Source: Desulfobacteraceae bacterium (GTDB lineage Bacteria; Desulfobacterota; Desulfobacteria; Desulfobacterales; Desulfobacteraceae). Taken from it: a stretch of DNA of 64,000 bases. Positions 53,028 through 60,910 of this stretch are shown one piece after another. The notes beneath the pieces are model-generated. The model ran no database searches and was not told the DNA's origin. It saw nothing but the letters and a program-made list of their open reading frames with translations. Every line of letters begins with the position of its first letter. Position 1 is the stretch's first letter. The position numbers and the translations under genes were made by a program. The stretch lies in contig JADGFI010000003.1 in assembly GCA_016743945.1 (NCBI GenBank), positions 248,001 to 312,000 on the forward strand, written 5' to 3'.

Positions 53028-54005
53028 TTATCGTCTGTCCAGGTTCTTTGCATACCCGCGGTTTTTATCGGCGGATATCATTTCAAGCCGTCGCCTGCCA
53101 ATTGAATCCAGCAAATCACTGTGGGTCCGGTGTTTCAAAATACTCTCTTCAATATATGAACGATAGAGGGCGTCATCCTTTGCTTTTTTGACATACTCTT
53201 TTAAATAGATTGGGTCATAGTCATAATATTGATAACAGGCTGTGGGATAAGCTCCATAGGGCAAATGCACAACGGCATCGGCATGGATAAAGGGAATCTG
53301 ATTGCGGTCCGGTTCATTTTTCAAATAATCGTCATCCAGCAGTTCCTCGCAGGTTATGATCAGGGCTTTGGCAGCCTTTGCCTGTTCCACATCGGCAAAG
53401 GTCAAGCCCTCTATCCGGCAATTTCCCAGATAGTCTGCCTTTTGCACATGGATGATGGTGACATCCGGGTTGATGGCAGGCACCAAAACAACTCTTTTCG
53501 TGTCACACCAGGTTCCAAAGGGATTTTCAAGTACCACCAGTTTATTGTCCGGCAACCGGTTGTCCGCCTGCCGAAATTCAATGGGAAATCCCCATTTTTC
53601 AATGATGTCAGTCCCCAGAGAAGACCGGGTGGGAAGAAAAGGAATCCCCATGGACCCTGCGAGGAAACGCAGGGTCATCTGGTAGTTGGAATAATCTTCC
53701 ACCCTAATTTTTTTGTCTTCGATTGCTTTTCTGAACCGAATGCAGGTGGAGGAAAACTTACCCATTCCGCCATAGGCAATTTCAAGACAGGAGATACAAC
53801 CGGCCCCCACCAGCTCGTCCACACCCTGACCATTGGAATGTGCGTATAGGTGGATCCCTTTAATCTGCTGCCTGATAATTTCATAAACAGCGGCCATGGG
53901 ATTCCGGTTAATGGTAAACCCGCCGATTGACAAATGGCAGCCGTCTTTTACATATTTCCCCATGGCCTCTTTCAAGCCCATGACTTTATGGGTATTGGTT
54001 TTCAT
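53028..54005 (-). CDS. glutaconate-type CoA-transferase, subunit A
   Basis: A 325-residue alpha subunit. It has VKDGCHLSIGGFTINRNPMAAVYEIIRQ near residue 18, AHSNGQGVDELVGAGCISCLEIAYGG near 55 and FLPTRSSLGTDII near 123. These are GctA family features. PDVTIIHVQKADYLGNCRIEG near 185 is also typical. The longer C-terminal region with YDYDPIYLKEYV is found in glutaconate-CoA-transferase-like members. With gctB it forms a two-gene operon expressed from the sigma-54 promoter at 54160-54175, with a 144-nt leader. The activator at 54297 is divergent and probably controls it. The operon may serve degradation of a dicarboxylate or amino acid such as glutamate. Confidence 0.9.
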   Translation of the reverse strand: MKTNTHKVMGLKEAMGKYVKDGCHLSIGGFTINRNPMAAVYEIIRQQIKGIHLYAHSNGQGVDELVGAGCISCLEIAYGGMGKFSSTCIRFRKAIEDKKIRVEDYSNYQMTLRFLAGSMGIPFLPTRSSLGTDIIEKWGFPIEFRQADNRLPDNKLVVLENPFGTWCDTKRVVLVPAINPDVTIIHVQKADYLGNCRIEGLTFADVEQAKAAKALIITCEELLDDDYLKNEPDRNQIPFIHADAVVHLPYGAYPTACYQYYDYDPIYLKEYVKKAKDDALYRSYIEESILKHRTHSDLLDSIGRRRLEMISADKNRGYAKNLDRR

Positions 54006-54159
54006 TTACAACTCACCCTATCAAAATTGATTAACCTTTCCAATTCCTTCAAACTTTCTTCAAGGATGGAGAGCCCTTTATCCAGTCCCTCTCGTGTAAT
54101 CACAAGGGGCATAAGTTTCTTTTTGCACCCGGTGCAGAACAATTGTCAATATTTTGGAT

Positions 54160-54175
54160 AGCAATGACCGTGCCA
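54160..54175 (-). promoter_or_regulatory. sigma-54 (-24/-12) promoter of gctAB
   Basis: The minus strand reads TGGCACGGTCATTGCT from 54175 to 54160, an exact match to the consensus TGGCACG-N4-TTGCW with GG and GC 12 bp apart. The predicted start of transcription is near 54149. A 13-bp inverted repeat (TGCACC and GGTGCA around one base) follows in the leader at 54124-54136. Confidence 0.85.
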
Positions 54176-54229
54176 TTACCATTTCATGGGGGTTTTACCC
54201 TTGATTAATGAAAATCACTGGTATAAACT

Positions 54230-54262
54230 ATGCAAACATGCATAGTTTATGCATGTTTGCAT
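54230..54262. promoter_or_regulatory. perfect 14-bp inverted repeat, probable enhancer site for the divergent activator
   Basis: ATGCAAACATGCAT (54230-54243) and ATGCATGTTTGCAT (54249-54262) are exact reverse complements separated by AGTTT. The centre is about 97 bp upstream of the predicted gctA transcription start, the usual range for sigma-54 activator binding. It also lies 35 bp before the activator start, so autoregulation is possible. Confidence 0.75.
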
Positions 54263-54296
54263 GGCTTGGTTTTTAACTCCCTATTTCAGGAGTATC

Positions 54297-56042
54297 ATGA
54301 ACACGACCTCAAATCAATTGAGCTGGAAAAAATTGGGCAGCACCTTTTTGAATACCACTCAAAATGGTATTCTGGTAACCGATTGTTATTTTAAAACCAT
54401 AATTTCCAATAAAAAAACCCAGGACCACCTGGGAATCTTTAAGGGCGCATTGATCAAAGACACCCTGCCGGAACTTGCACGACATGCCGACGCCGTAATA
54501 AAAACCGCCAATGGTATCAAAAATATCCGCCTCATCCGGCATCCTAAAAAATTCATGACAGATATCAGCCCTGTTCTGCACAACCAAACGGTTGTGGGGA
54601 TATTTTTCCTTTTCCGGGACGTCACCCTGATGGAAAAAATCACCAGCGAAATGAAAGCCTGCCAGAAAACATCCCTGGAGCTGGATACCATCATCAACTC
54701 CAGCCATGACGGATTTTGGATCAGTGACGGCCAGGGAAAAGTGATAAAAATCAATCCGGCCTCGGAAAAGCTGACCAACATAAAGGCTGAGAACTTCATC
54801 GGAAAATCCATACAGGAACTGCTTGATACCAAGACTATCGACCGCTCTGTAACCTTAAAGGTGCTGAAAACCCGAAAAAAAGAAACCATTATCCAACGCA
54901 CCCAAAACGATAAAAATCTTTTGCTCACCGGCACCCCGGTATTTGACAAACAAGGTCAATTGATCCGGGTGGTGGTCAATGAAAGAGATATCACGGAAAT
55001 CCATGCCCTTAAAAAAAAAATCGATGAAAAACAGACCCTGAAAAACAGATTGGAAGAAAATCTTCTTGAAATGCAGCTGGAGGCTTTGCAGTCAAAAAAA
55101 ATCATTGCCAAAAGCCAAAATTTTAAAACCATCCTTGAAAAAGCCGCCAAAATTGCCCGGGTGGATTCTTCTGTTCTTATTCTGGGTGAATCCGGAACCG
55201 GCAAGGGTGTGATTGCAGAATTGATTCACCATCACTCAAAACGCCGGGACAAACCCATGATCAAACTCAACTGCGGTACTATTCCCGAGTCTTTGGTGGA
55301 AAGCGAACTCTTTGGTTATAAAAAAGGGGCCTTTACCGGGGCAGACAAAAACAAAGCCGGTCGGTTTGAAATTGCGGACAAGGGAATCCTCTTTCTGGAT
55401 GAAATTGCAGAGGTTCCCCTGACGTCCCAGGTAAAGCTGCTGAGATTTCTTGAAGACGGCTGCTTGAGCAGGATTGGTGAAACCAAAAGCAAACAAATAG
55501 ATGTTCGCATTATTGCGGCCACCAACCAGAACCTTGACGCCATGGTAGCGAAGAAAACCTTTCGCCAGGACCTATATTACCGGCTCAAGGTGATTCCCAT
55601 CCTCCTGCCCCCCCTCCGAAACCGAAAAGCCTGTATCCTGCCTTTGATATCCCATTACCTAAATTTTTTTTGTAAAAAGCATGGGTTCCAGGGCCCCATA
55701 ACCTTGTCCAGCAATGCTGCCGACACCCTGGAAGCCTATGCATATCCGGGTAATATCCGGGAGCTTATCAATCTATGTGAACGCCTGGTGGTAATGAAGG
55801 AGGGCAATAAAATTTATTCCAAAGATCTTCCCCAAAGCCTTATGGATTCAGCAGAATATGACACCCTGTTCAAGGAGGTACAGACCCGGGACCTCTCCTT
55901 TCGTGAAATGATGGAAACATTTGAACGACAGATCCTGAAAAATGTCATGGAAACCCATGTGACACAATCCAAAGCCGCCAAGGCGCTTGGCCTGAATCAG
56001 TCCACCATTGCACGCAAACTGCAAAGATATAAATTGATATAA
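54297..56042 (+). CDS. PAS-containing sigma-54-dependent activator (AAA+, Fis-type HTH)
   Basis: A 581-residue cytosolic enhancer-binding protein. The N-terminal half has two PAS-like domains (about residues 10-110 and 125-235) joined by a coiled coil. The AAA+ domain carries Walker A GESGTGKG at 297-304, the sigma-54 contact loop GAFTGA at 344-349, and Walker B ILFLDEIAEV near residue 363. The Fis-type helix-turn-helix at the C-terminus contains SKAAKALGLNQSTIARKLQRYKL. There is no receiver domain, so the PAS region probably senses a ligand directly. The ATG at 54297 has AGGAG 5 nt upstream, better than an ATG 48 bp earlier. It is divergent from gctAB and separated from it by a sigma-54 promoter and palindrome. 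Confidence 0.94.
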   Translation: MNTTSNQLSWKKLGSTFLNTTQNGILVTDCYFKTIISNKKTQDHLGIFKGALIKDTLPELARHADAVIKTANGIKNIRLIRHPKKFMTDISPVLHNQTVVGIFFLFRDVTLMEKITSEMKACQKTSLELDTIINSSHDGFWISDGQGKVIKINPASEKLTNIKAENFIGKSIQELLDTKTIDRSVTLKVLKTRKKETIIQRTQNDKNLLLTGTPVFDKQGQLIRVVVNERDITEIHALKKKIDEKQTLKNRLEENLLEMQLEALQSKKIIAKSQNFKTILEKAAKIARVDSSVLILGESGTGKGVIAELIHHHSKRRDKPMIKLNCGTIPESLVESELFGYKKGAFTGADKNKAGRFEIADKGILFLDEIAEVPLTSQVKLLRFLEDGCLSRIGETKSKQIDVRIIAATNQNLDAMVAKKTFRQDLYYRLKVIPILLPPLRNRKACILPLISHYLNFFCKKHGFQGPITLSSNAADTLEAYAYPGNIRELINLCERLVVMKEGNKIYSKDLPQSLMDSAEYDTLFKEVQTRDLSFREMMETFERQILKNVMETHVTQSKAAKALGLNQSTIARKLQRYKLI

Positions 56043-56050
56043 AAAAGATA

Positions 56051-56086
56051 CCCATCTCAAGAGGAATCAAGATGGGCACCTTTTTC
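56051..56086. terminator. bidirectional terminator between the activator and the M23 gene
   Basis: CCCATCT (56051-56057) pairs with AGATGGG (56070-56076). The plus strand continues into a run of five T after CACC and the minus strand into TATCTTTTTT, so it can serve both converging genes. A second hairpin, CTGATCA with TGATCAG at 56095-56114, overlaps the M23 stop and is followed by ATTTT on the plus strand. Confidence 0.7.
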
Positions 56087-56110
56087 ACTGATGCCTGATC
56101 AATTGTCTGA

Positions 56111-56773
56111 TCAGATTTTAAATAAAGACAAGGGAGACGGGCAAAGGGAATCCATGGCGGCCAGATCCTTTTTTGTACAATACCCTTTGGAGACCCATCC
56201 CGTATCAACCCCTTTCTGGGTGATGACCTGGAGGTGGGTATGGTAGAACCAATTCCCGTTTTCATGGACATCCCCGATATAGGCAAACACCTGACCAGCC
56301 TTAAATTTTTCTCCGGGTGTCGGCAGTTTCTCTCGGTTTAAATGACCATAAAGGCTGTAAAATGTCTCAAAACAGGGACTTTCGTGAACGAGCAAAACAT
56401 TGCCCCCGTAGTTGCCCTCTCCTGCCTCATAGTAGCTTTCCTTGACCTGTGCATCCAGAGGAGCATGCAAAGGGGTTCCAAGGTCCACGATAATATCAAG
56501 GCCCAGGTGGTAATACCGCTGTTCCGCCCGCATCTGGGGGTATTGGGATAAAATGGTCTCCCTGTCTTCCAGGTAGGAGGCAAGGCCCCAGGTATGTTTA
56601 TTTTTCATGGTTTTGTCCAGCCATGCCTGGAAGGCTCGCTGGTCCAGGACATCCACCTGTTCAAACACCTGGGACCCCACGGACATATCCACCACCAGTG
56701 GGTTGCCGGTCAATCCTTTAAATACCGGCTGAACCTTTATATTGTCGCTGTAGTCAATGTAGGGGTATTTCAT
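56111..56773 (-). CDS. M23-type metallopeptidase-fold protein without signal peptide
   Basis: A 220-residue protein. The C-terminal two thirds match the lysostaphin-like M23 fold: the first metal pair is in YHLGLDIIVDLGTPLHAP near residue 88 (His and Asp), the next histidine in FYSLYGHLNRE near 137, and the final HxH in ENGNWFYHTHLQV near 172. No signal peptide or membrane segment is present, unlike wall hydrolases. The wording around ENGNW-HxHxQ resembles the M23-like domain fused to class III aminotransferases and APH-type kinases in many bacteria, which suggests a cytosolic small-molecule or amino-compound role. That link is inference from memory of those fusions. It follows the KamA-type gene by 32 bp and has AAAGGACAGG before the ATG. 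Confidence 0.8.
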   Translation of the reverse strand: MKYPYIDYSDNIKVQPVFKGLTGNPLVVDMSVGSQVFEQVDVLDQRAFQAWLDKTMKNKHTWGLASYLEDRETILSQYPQMRAEQRYYHLGLDIIVDLGTPLHAPLDAQVKESYYEAGEGNYGGNVLLVHESPCFETFYSLYGHLNREKLPTPGEKFKAGQVFAYIGDVHENGNWFYHTHLQVITQKGVDTGWVSKGYCTKKDLAAMDSLCPSPLSLFKI

Positions 56774-56805
56774 TTGCCTGTCCTTTGAATCTTGATTCTT
56801 GGGTT

Positions 56806-59289
56806 CTAGGAAACGGGAAAATCATTGGTTTTTATCAAACCCGGGACGGTGACCACAGGGTTCCCGGCCGTTCCCATGTCAATTCCTTCCGGAAATACAA
56901 AATTTTCATCCATGGTTTTATAATAGGATTCATCATAACAGCCAAGCTTTATTTTCACGTCACTGCCTGTTCCCATAAATTTAGCGGTGAGCCCATAATC
57001 CACTTCCCCCAGGGGGGTTAAAATAATATACCGGGGAATCTCCCGGCCCGACCCTTCACGCCGGACCATTGTGGCAATATCAATGACATCATAGGAATCA
57101 ATGGGATAATTTTTGTTCCAGCGATTCTGAACGGGCAAACCCGCCACATAAAGATGGTGAAACTCCATGCCCTTTTCTCTAAGGGCATAGGCCAGATCAT
57201 GGATAGCCCTGTCCGTGTCATTCACCCCGCCCAGCAATGGCACATTGGCATACACCGTGATCCCCTTATTGTTCAATTGCCGGACCAGTTTTCCATGGGC
57301 ATCCCCAACATCCCTATCACTGATAAACCAGGTCTCTATTTCAAGACGAAGGGGATTGACCACGGACAGGTGGTTCAAATCTCCCAATGTATTGATCACA
57401 GCACGGGTATAGGCGTCAGGGGTGGTTGCCAATTTCATGGAGCGCAGTCTCACCCCATTGACATGGGCAATTTTTCGCAGCTCTCCAATAACCCTAGTAA
57501 TATCATAGAGCGCATCCACTGAATCCACAGGAACAGCGGCATCCATCCCGGGTGCCACCACCACATCGGTTATCCTGTGATCCGCCATGATATAAGCCAT
57601 TTGTTGTTCGCCCGCCTGGCCGCAAATCTGCACACGGGTTTCGTGGAGCCGAATCAATCCCTCAATACCCGTGTTTACAATGGAAGGCCCTGCCTGGCAA
57701 TGCGTTGTCAATTCGTTTTTAAGACGGTCCATATCTTCCCCGGTGGCTGCGGGGTTTTTGGGAGCCGTTTTTACCGGCCGGTTTCCGATCAAACAAGACG
57801 TGTCCCCGATCTTTGCCATATACTGGATATCAATGGTACCTTCGGCATTGACCCGGATATTTTTCAGTTCATTGGCAATGGGGGCAAAATTCTTAAAATA
57901 GTCAGGGGTATAGGGGGTTCTGATCCAGATAAAATTTTCATTATCCGCCACCTTTTCAACGGCCCAGCCGCTGGTGTACCAGTCCATTTTCCCAATGGGG
58001 GTGGCCGTACAGATCCGTGGGATAACCCGGTCAGACAAGTGGGCCCGAAGGGGAAAAGCCATATGAATACCGTCGGACAGGGGTTTCCAATAAATGGAAT
58101 TGCCATGGATGGGGCTGCAGGGGATATAAAGGTAATGCAGCTCCGCGCCGGCCCCGCGCAAAAGCCCGAAAAGCCTCACTAATTCTGGCCCCGTGTCGTT
58201 ACAGTCATTTAAGAAGGGAGTTTGGATATAAACGGCAATACCGTTTTTAACCAGGTCTGTGATAATATCCAGGCTTTCAGGGCTCACCTCGTCGGGATGG
58301 ATAAAATGGGTGGCAACTTCCATGCGCTTGCCGTACTGTTGGAGTTCCAGATTTTTTTGTTTCAAGTATTTGAGATAAGCAGATTCATTGTCCAGGAACA
58401 GATCCGGATAATAGGCAACAGACCGTGTGGCAAGGCGCAGGGTCTGGACATGGGGAACGGTCATGAGCCCGTCAATGGCGGCGGCCATATTCTTCCGGTT
58501 CAGGAATGGATCACCTCCAGTGACCACAATTTCCTTGATCAACGGGGAATTTTTGACATGGGCAACCGCCGTCACAACCCCTTCGGGTGTGGGGTTGTTT
58601 TCGTTCCTGGCATCTTTATGCTTTCTGAAACAAAACCGACAATAGACAGGACAGCTCATGTTGAGCAAAAAAATCACCCGGTTCTGATACATCTGTTCCA
58701 AAAGGCCGTCATGGAACTGTCCGATCCAGGTGTTGGTGTGGCCCACAGACTCCAGCTCTTCCACAAAGGGCATATACTGATAGGCCACATCCCTGGAGAC
58801 CATCATCTGGCGAATGGTATGCCGGGAGAGACGTACCGGATATCGTTCAATGACTGCATCAAGATCTGATCGCTGATCCTCGGGAATGTCCAGGTTGGTT
58901 ACACGGGCCAGCTGGGCGGTATCTTTTATGGATACATACCCGTGGCCCGGAATCACCTGTTCCAGCAGGGCCACCAAAAGCCTGGAGGGCAGTGCTATCT
59001 GGTTTAGCTTAAGATTCCGGCTTTGGGCCTTGCCAATGGCATCCAGCAACACCTCGAAAAACCCCTTGGGATCATCTGCATACCCAGTGGAAGATAGAAG
59101 AGCTGCAAATTTTGTCTGCCCGTCTCCACTGCCTAGAACCGCAACAAATGATCTACCACAAAATTGTTCATTTCCGTAAATTTCCAGGAACGCTGTCATA
59201 CTATCCATTAATTTGGACAAGGGGACATCAACCTTACGTTTAGAATGCTCAAACCGAATTTCCAAGATAGTATCTGTCTTTAATTTCAC
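56806..59289 (-). CDS. KamA-family radical SAM protein with a second, cysteine-less barrel
   Basis: An 827-residue cytosolic protein. Residues 1-190 are an N-terminal domain of no known family. The radical SAM core spans about 200-440, with the cluster motif CPVYCRFC (Cys213, Cys217, Cys220) and the KamA-like EIVVTGGDPFLNR near 253, ATHFIHPDE near 326 and PFLNDCNDT near 358. After a linker, residues about 565-770 repeat the order of these elements (ITDVVVAPGMDAAVPVD, LEIETWFISDRDVGD, VPLLGGVNDT, YIILTPLGEVDYG) without a cluster motif. The PLP-lysine motif PGGGGK of lysine 2,3-aminomutase was not found, so it may not be an aminomutase. It starts with GTG and overlaps the 109-residue gene by GTGA. 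Confidence 0.85.
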   Translation of the reverse strand: MKLKTDTILEIRFEHSKRKVDVPLSKLMDSMTAFLEIYGNEQFCGRSFVAVLGSGDGQTKFAALLSSTGYADDPKGFFEVLLDAIGKAQSRNLKLNQIALPSRLLVALLEQVIPGHGYVSIKDTAQLARVTNLDIPEDQRSDLDAVIERYPVRLSRHTIRQMMVSRDVAYQYMPFVEELESVGHTNTWIGQFHDGLLEQMYQNRVIFLLNMSCPVYCRFCFRKHKDARNENNPTPEGVVTAVAHVKNSPLIKEIVVTGGDPFLNRKNMAAAIDGLMTVPHVQTLRLATRSVAYYPDLFLDNESAYLKYLKQKNLELQQYGKRMEVATHFIHPDEVSPESLDIITDLVKNGIAVYIQTPFLNDCNDTGPELVRLFGLLRGAGAELHYLYIPCSPIHGNSIYWKPLSDGIHMAFPLRAHLSDRVIPRICTATPIGKMDWYTSGWAVEKVADNENFIWIRTPYTPDYFKNFAPIANELKNIRVNAEGTIDIQYMAKIGDTSCLIGNRPVKTAPKNPAATGEDMDRLKNELTTHCQAGPSIVNTGIEGLIRLHETRVQICGQAGEQQMAYIMADHRITDVVVAPGMDAAVPVDSVDALYDITRVIGELRKIAHVNGVRLRSMKLATTPDAYTRAVINTLGDLNHLSVVNPLRLEIETWFISDRDVGDAHGKLVRQLNNKGITVYANVPLLGGVNDTDRAIHDLAYALREKGMEFHHLYVAGLPVQNRWNKNYPIDSYDVIDIATMVRREGSGREIPRYIILTPLGEVDYGLTAKFMGTGSDVKIKLGCYDESYYKTMDENFVFPEGIDMGTAGNPVVTVPGLIKTNDFPVS

Positions 59290-59615
59290 TTTCGCACCTC
59301 TTTAGCCTTGTAAATGTAATATATGGTATTTTCAGGGAACCCATACCCCATGATACGCCCAAGCACCTTTTCTTCGTTGCCGGGCACCAACCGGATCACC
59401 AGATATTCCCGGGACAACTCCATGTCGATAATCTGCTGCCAGACAAATTTTTCCCGGGCAAGATAGGTATAGGCAATATGGGCCGGATCAAAGATCGAGC
59501 CACCCTGCTGTTTTAAGTCATTTTCAAAAACAATATAGCTTGCCGATGGATCCAGGGACTGCTTGATCCATAAAAAATTTTCTTTTTTGGGCTCGGTATG
59601 AGAAAAATCTGTCAC
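59286..59615 (-). CDS. 109-residue protein of unknown family, partner of the KamA-type protein
   Basis: A small soluble protein with no recognised domain. It is acidic to neutral, with predicted strands SYIVFENDL and YLVIRLVPGNEEKVLGRIMGYG-like in character, ending with a basic tail KAKEVRK. It shares a GTGA overlap with the KamA-type gene, which argues for coupled translation and a joint function, possibly as a substrate carrier or regulatory subunit. The start is a GTG with only a weak AAGAGAG upstream. The gap to potA is 112 bp. The assignment as a real gene rests on this coupling and the protein-like composition. Confidence 0.65.
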   Translation of the reverse strand: MTDFSHTEPKKENFLWIKQSLDPSASYIVFENDLKQQGGSIFDPAHIAYTYLAREKFVWQQIIDMELSREYLVIRLVPGNEEKVLGRIMGYGFPENTIYYIYKAKEVRK

Positions 59616-59727
59616 CGTTATGTTTACTCTCTTCTATTTTTAAACGCACCCCTCCACAGGAAGAGGTCTCCACAATGCCGACCGGCAATCCACTCCATAC
59701 AATTAACTCATTTTTATGATAATTATT

Positions 59728-60843
59728 TCATGATTTCAACAATCTGCAATGGAACGGATCCACCTGTATATAGACCTCATCCCCCCGGCGATAGGGGGCA
59801 CGTTTCACAAAATTAATCACGTGTAAAATCTGTTGCTCGGGAAGTTCCACAAAATAACTGACCTCTCCCCCCATATAACTGCGATCCACGATTTTACCAA
59901 AAAAATAATTCATCTCCGGTTCCTGCACAAAATCCTTTCCATGACCCAGGGTCATCTTCTGGGCCCGGATCACGACTTCCGCCCTGTCCCCGGGCACAAA
60001 ATCTCCTGCCGGACTGACCAGGCAGGAACTGTTATCCCCAAGCCTGACACGAAGAAAATCCTTTTCCTTTTTTTCAACCACGGCAGCGATAAAATTAGAA
60101 TGCCCCAAAAAATCCGCCACAAAATGATTGACCGAATTATTGTATACCTCTTCCGGACTCCCTTGCTGCTGGATAAACCCGTCTTTCATTACCACCACCT
60201 TGTCTGACATGGAAAGGGCTTCGCGCTGGTCGTGGGTCACAAAAATGGTGGTCACCCCCAGATCCTGCTGAAGGTTATCAATTTCCCGCCGCATATCCTC
60301 CCTTAGGTTCTCGTCCAGGGCTGACAGGGGTTCATCCATGAGCAGCACGTCCGGTTCAATCACAATGGCACGGGCCAGGGCAATCCGCTGCTGCTGGCCA
60401 CCGGAAAGCTGGGAGGGCATCCGATCGCCTACCCCCGGAAGCCTGACCATTTCCAGTGCCGTTTCAACCTTTCCCCGGATGTCGTCCTTTGATGTTCCCC
60501 TGTATTTCAGGCCAAAGGCCACATTTTCAAAAATGGTTTTATGAGGGAAAAGGGCATAGTTCTGAAAAATCATCCCCAGGTTCCGTTTATGGATGGGGGT
60601 ATCATTGATCCGTTTGCCCCGTATATAAATATCTCCATGGGTGGGTGTTTCCAACCCTGCCAGCATTCTTAAAAGGGTGGTTTTCCCGCAACCGGATGGC
60701 CCCAACAGGGTCACCAATGATCCTTCAGGAATGTCCAGGTCCATTTTTTTTACGGCAACCACCTTTCCATACCGCTTTTCAATTCCCTTGAACCTTACAA
60801 AAGCCGGATCTTTTTCTTGTACCAAACCGTTATATCTCCCCAT
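59728..60843 (-). CDS. potA: polyamine-type ABC transporter ATPase (PotA-like)
   Basis: Energises a PotB/PotC permease pair. The 371-residue protein has Walker A GPSGCGKTT near residue 45, the Q-loop GMIFQNYALFPHKTI near 90, signature LSGGQQQRIALARAI near 145, Walker B LLMDEPLSALD near 167, and THDQREALSMSD near 200. A C-terminal TOBE domain follows from about residue 290. The ATG at 60843 lies just after a strong hairpin and lacks a clear ribosome binding site. A TTG at 60825 is preceded by GGGGAG and is a serious alternative. A longer open frame through the potD gene is an artefact. The importer family carries spermidine, putrescine or related amines, and some members carry other substrates. 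Confidence 0.9.
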   Translation of the reverse strand: MGRYNGLVQEKDPAFVRFKGIEKRYGKVVAVKKMDLDIPEGSLVTLLGPSGCGKTTLLRMLAGLETPTHGDIYIRGKRINDTPIHKRNLGMIFQNYALFPHKTIFENVAFGLKYRGTSKDDIRGKVETALEMVRLPGVGDRMPSQLSGGQQQRIALARAIVIEPDVLLMDEPLSALDENLREDMRREIDNLQQDLGVTTIFVTHDQREALSMSDKVVVMKDGFIQQQGSPEEVYNNSVNHFVADFLGHSNFIAAVVEKKEKDFLRVRLGDNSSCLVSPAGDFVPGDRAEVVIRAQKMTLGHGKDFVQEPEMNYFFGKIVDRSYMGGEVSYFVELPEQQILHVINFVKRAPYRRGDEVYIQVDPFHCRLLKS

Positions 60844-60853
60844 GGTTGTGAGA

Positions 60854-60894
60854 GGATTCACCGGTGTTATTGCCAGCAAAACACCGGTGAATCC
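60854..60894 (-). promoter_or_regulatory. strong intercistronic hairpin between potD and potA
   Basis: GGATTCACCGGTGTT (60854-60868) and its exact complement AACACCGGTGAATCC (60880-60894) form a 15-bp stem; the loop carries TTGC and GCAA that can extend pairing. It lies 16 nt after the potD stop and 10 nt before potA. No T-run follows on the minus strand, so it fits mRNA stabilisation or translational control better than termination. Confidence 0.7.
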
Positions 60895-60910
60895 CATATT
60901 GATGAAACGA

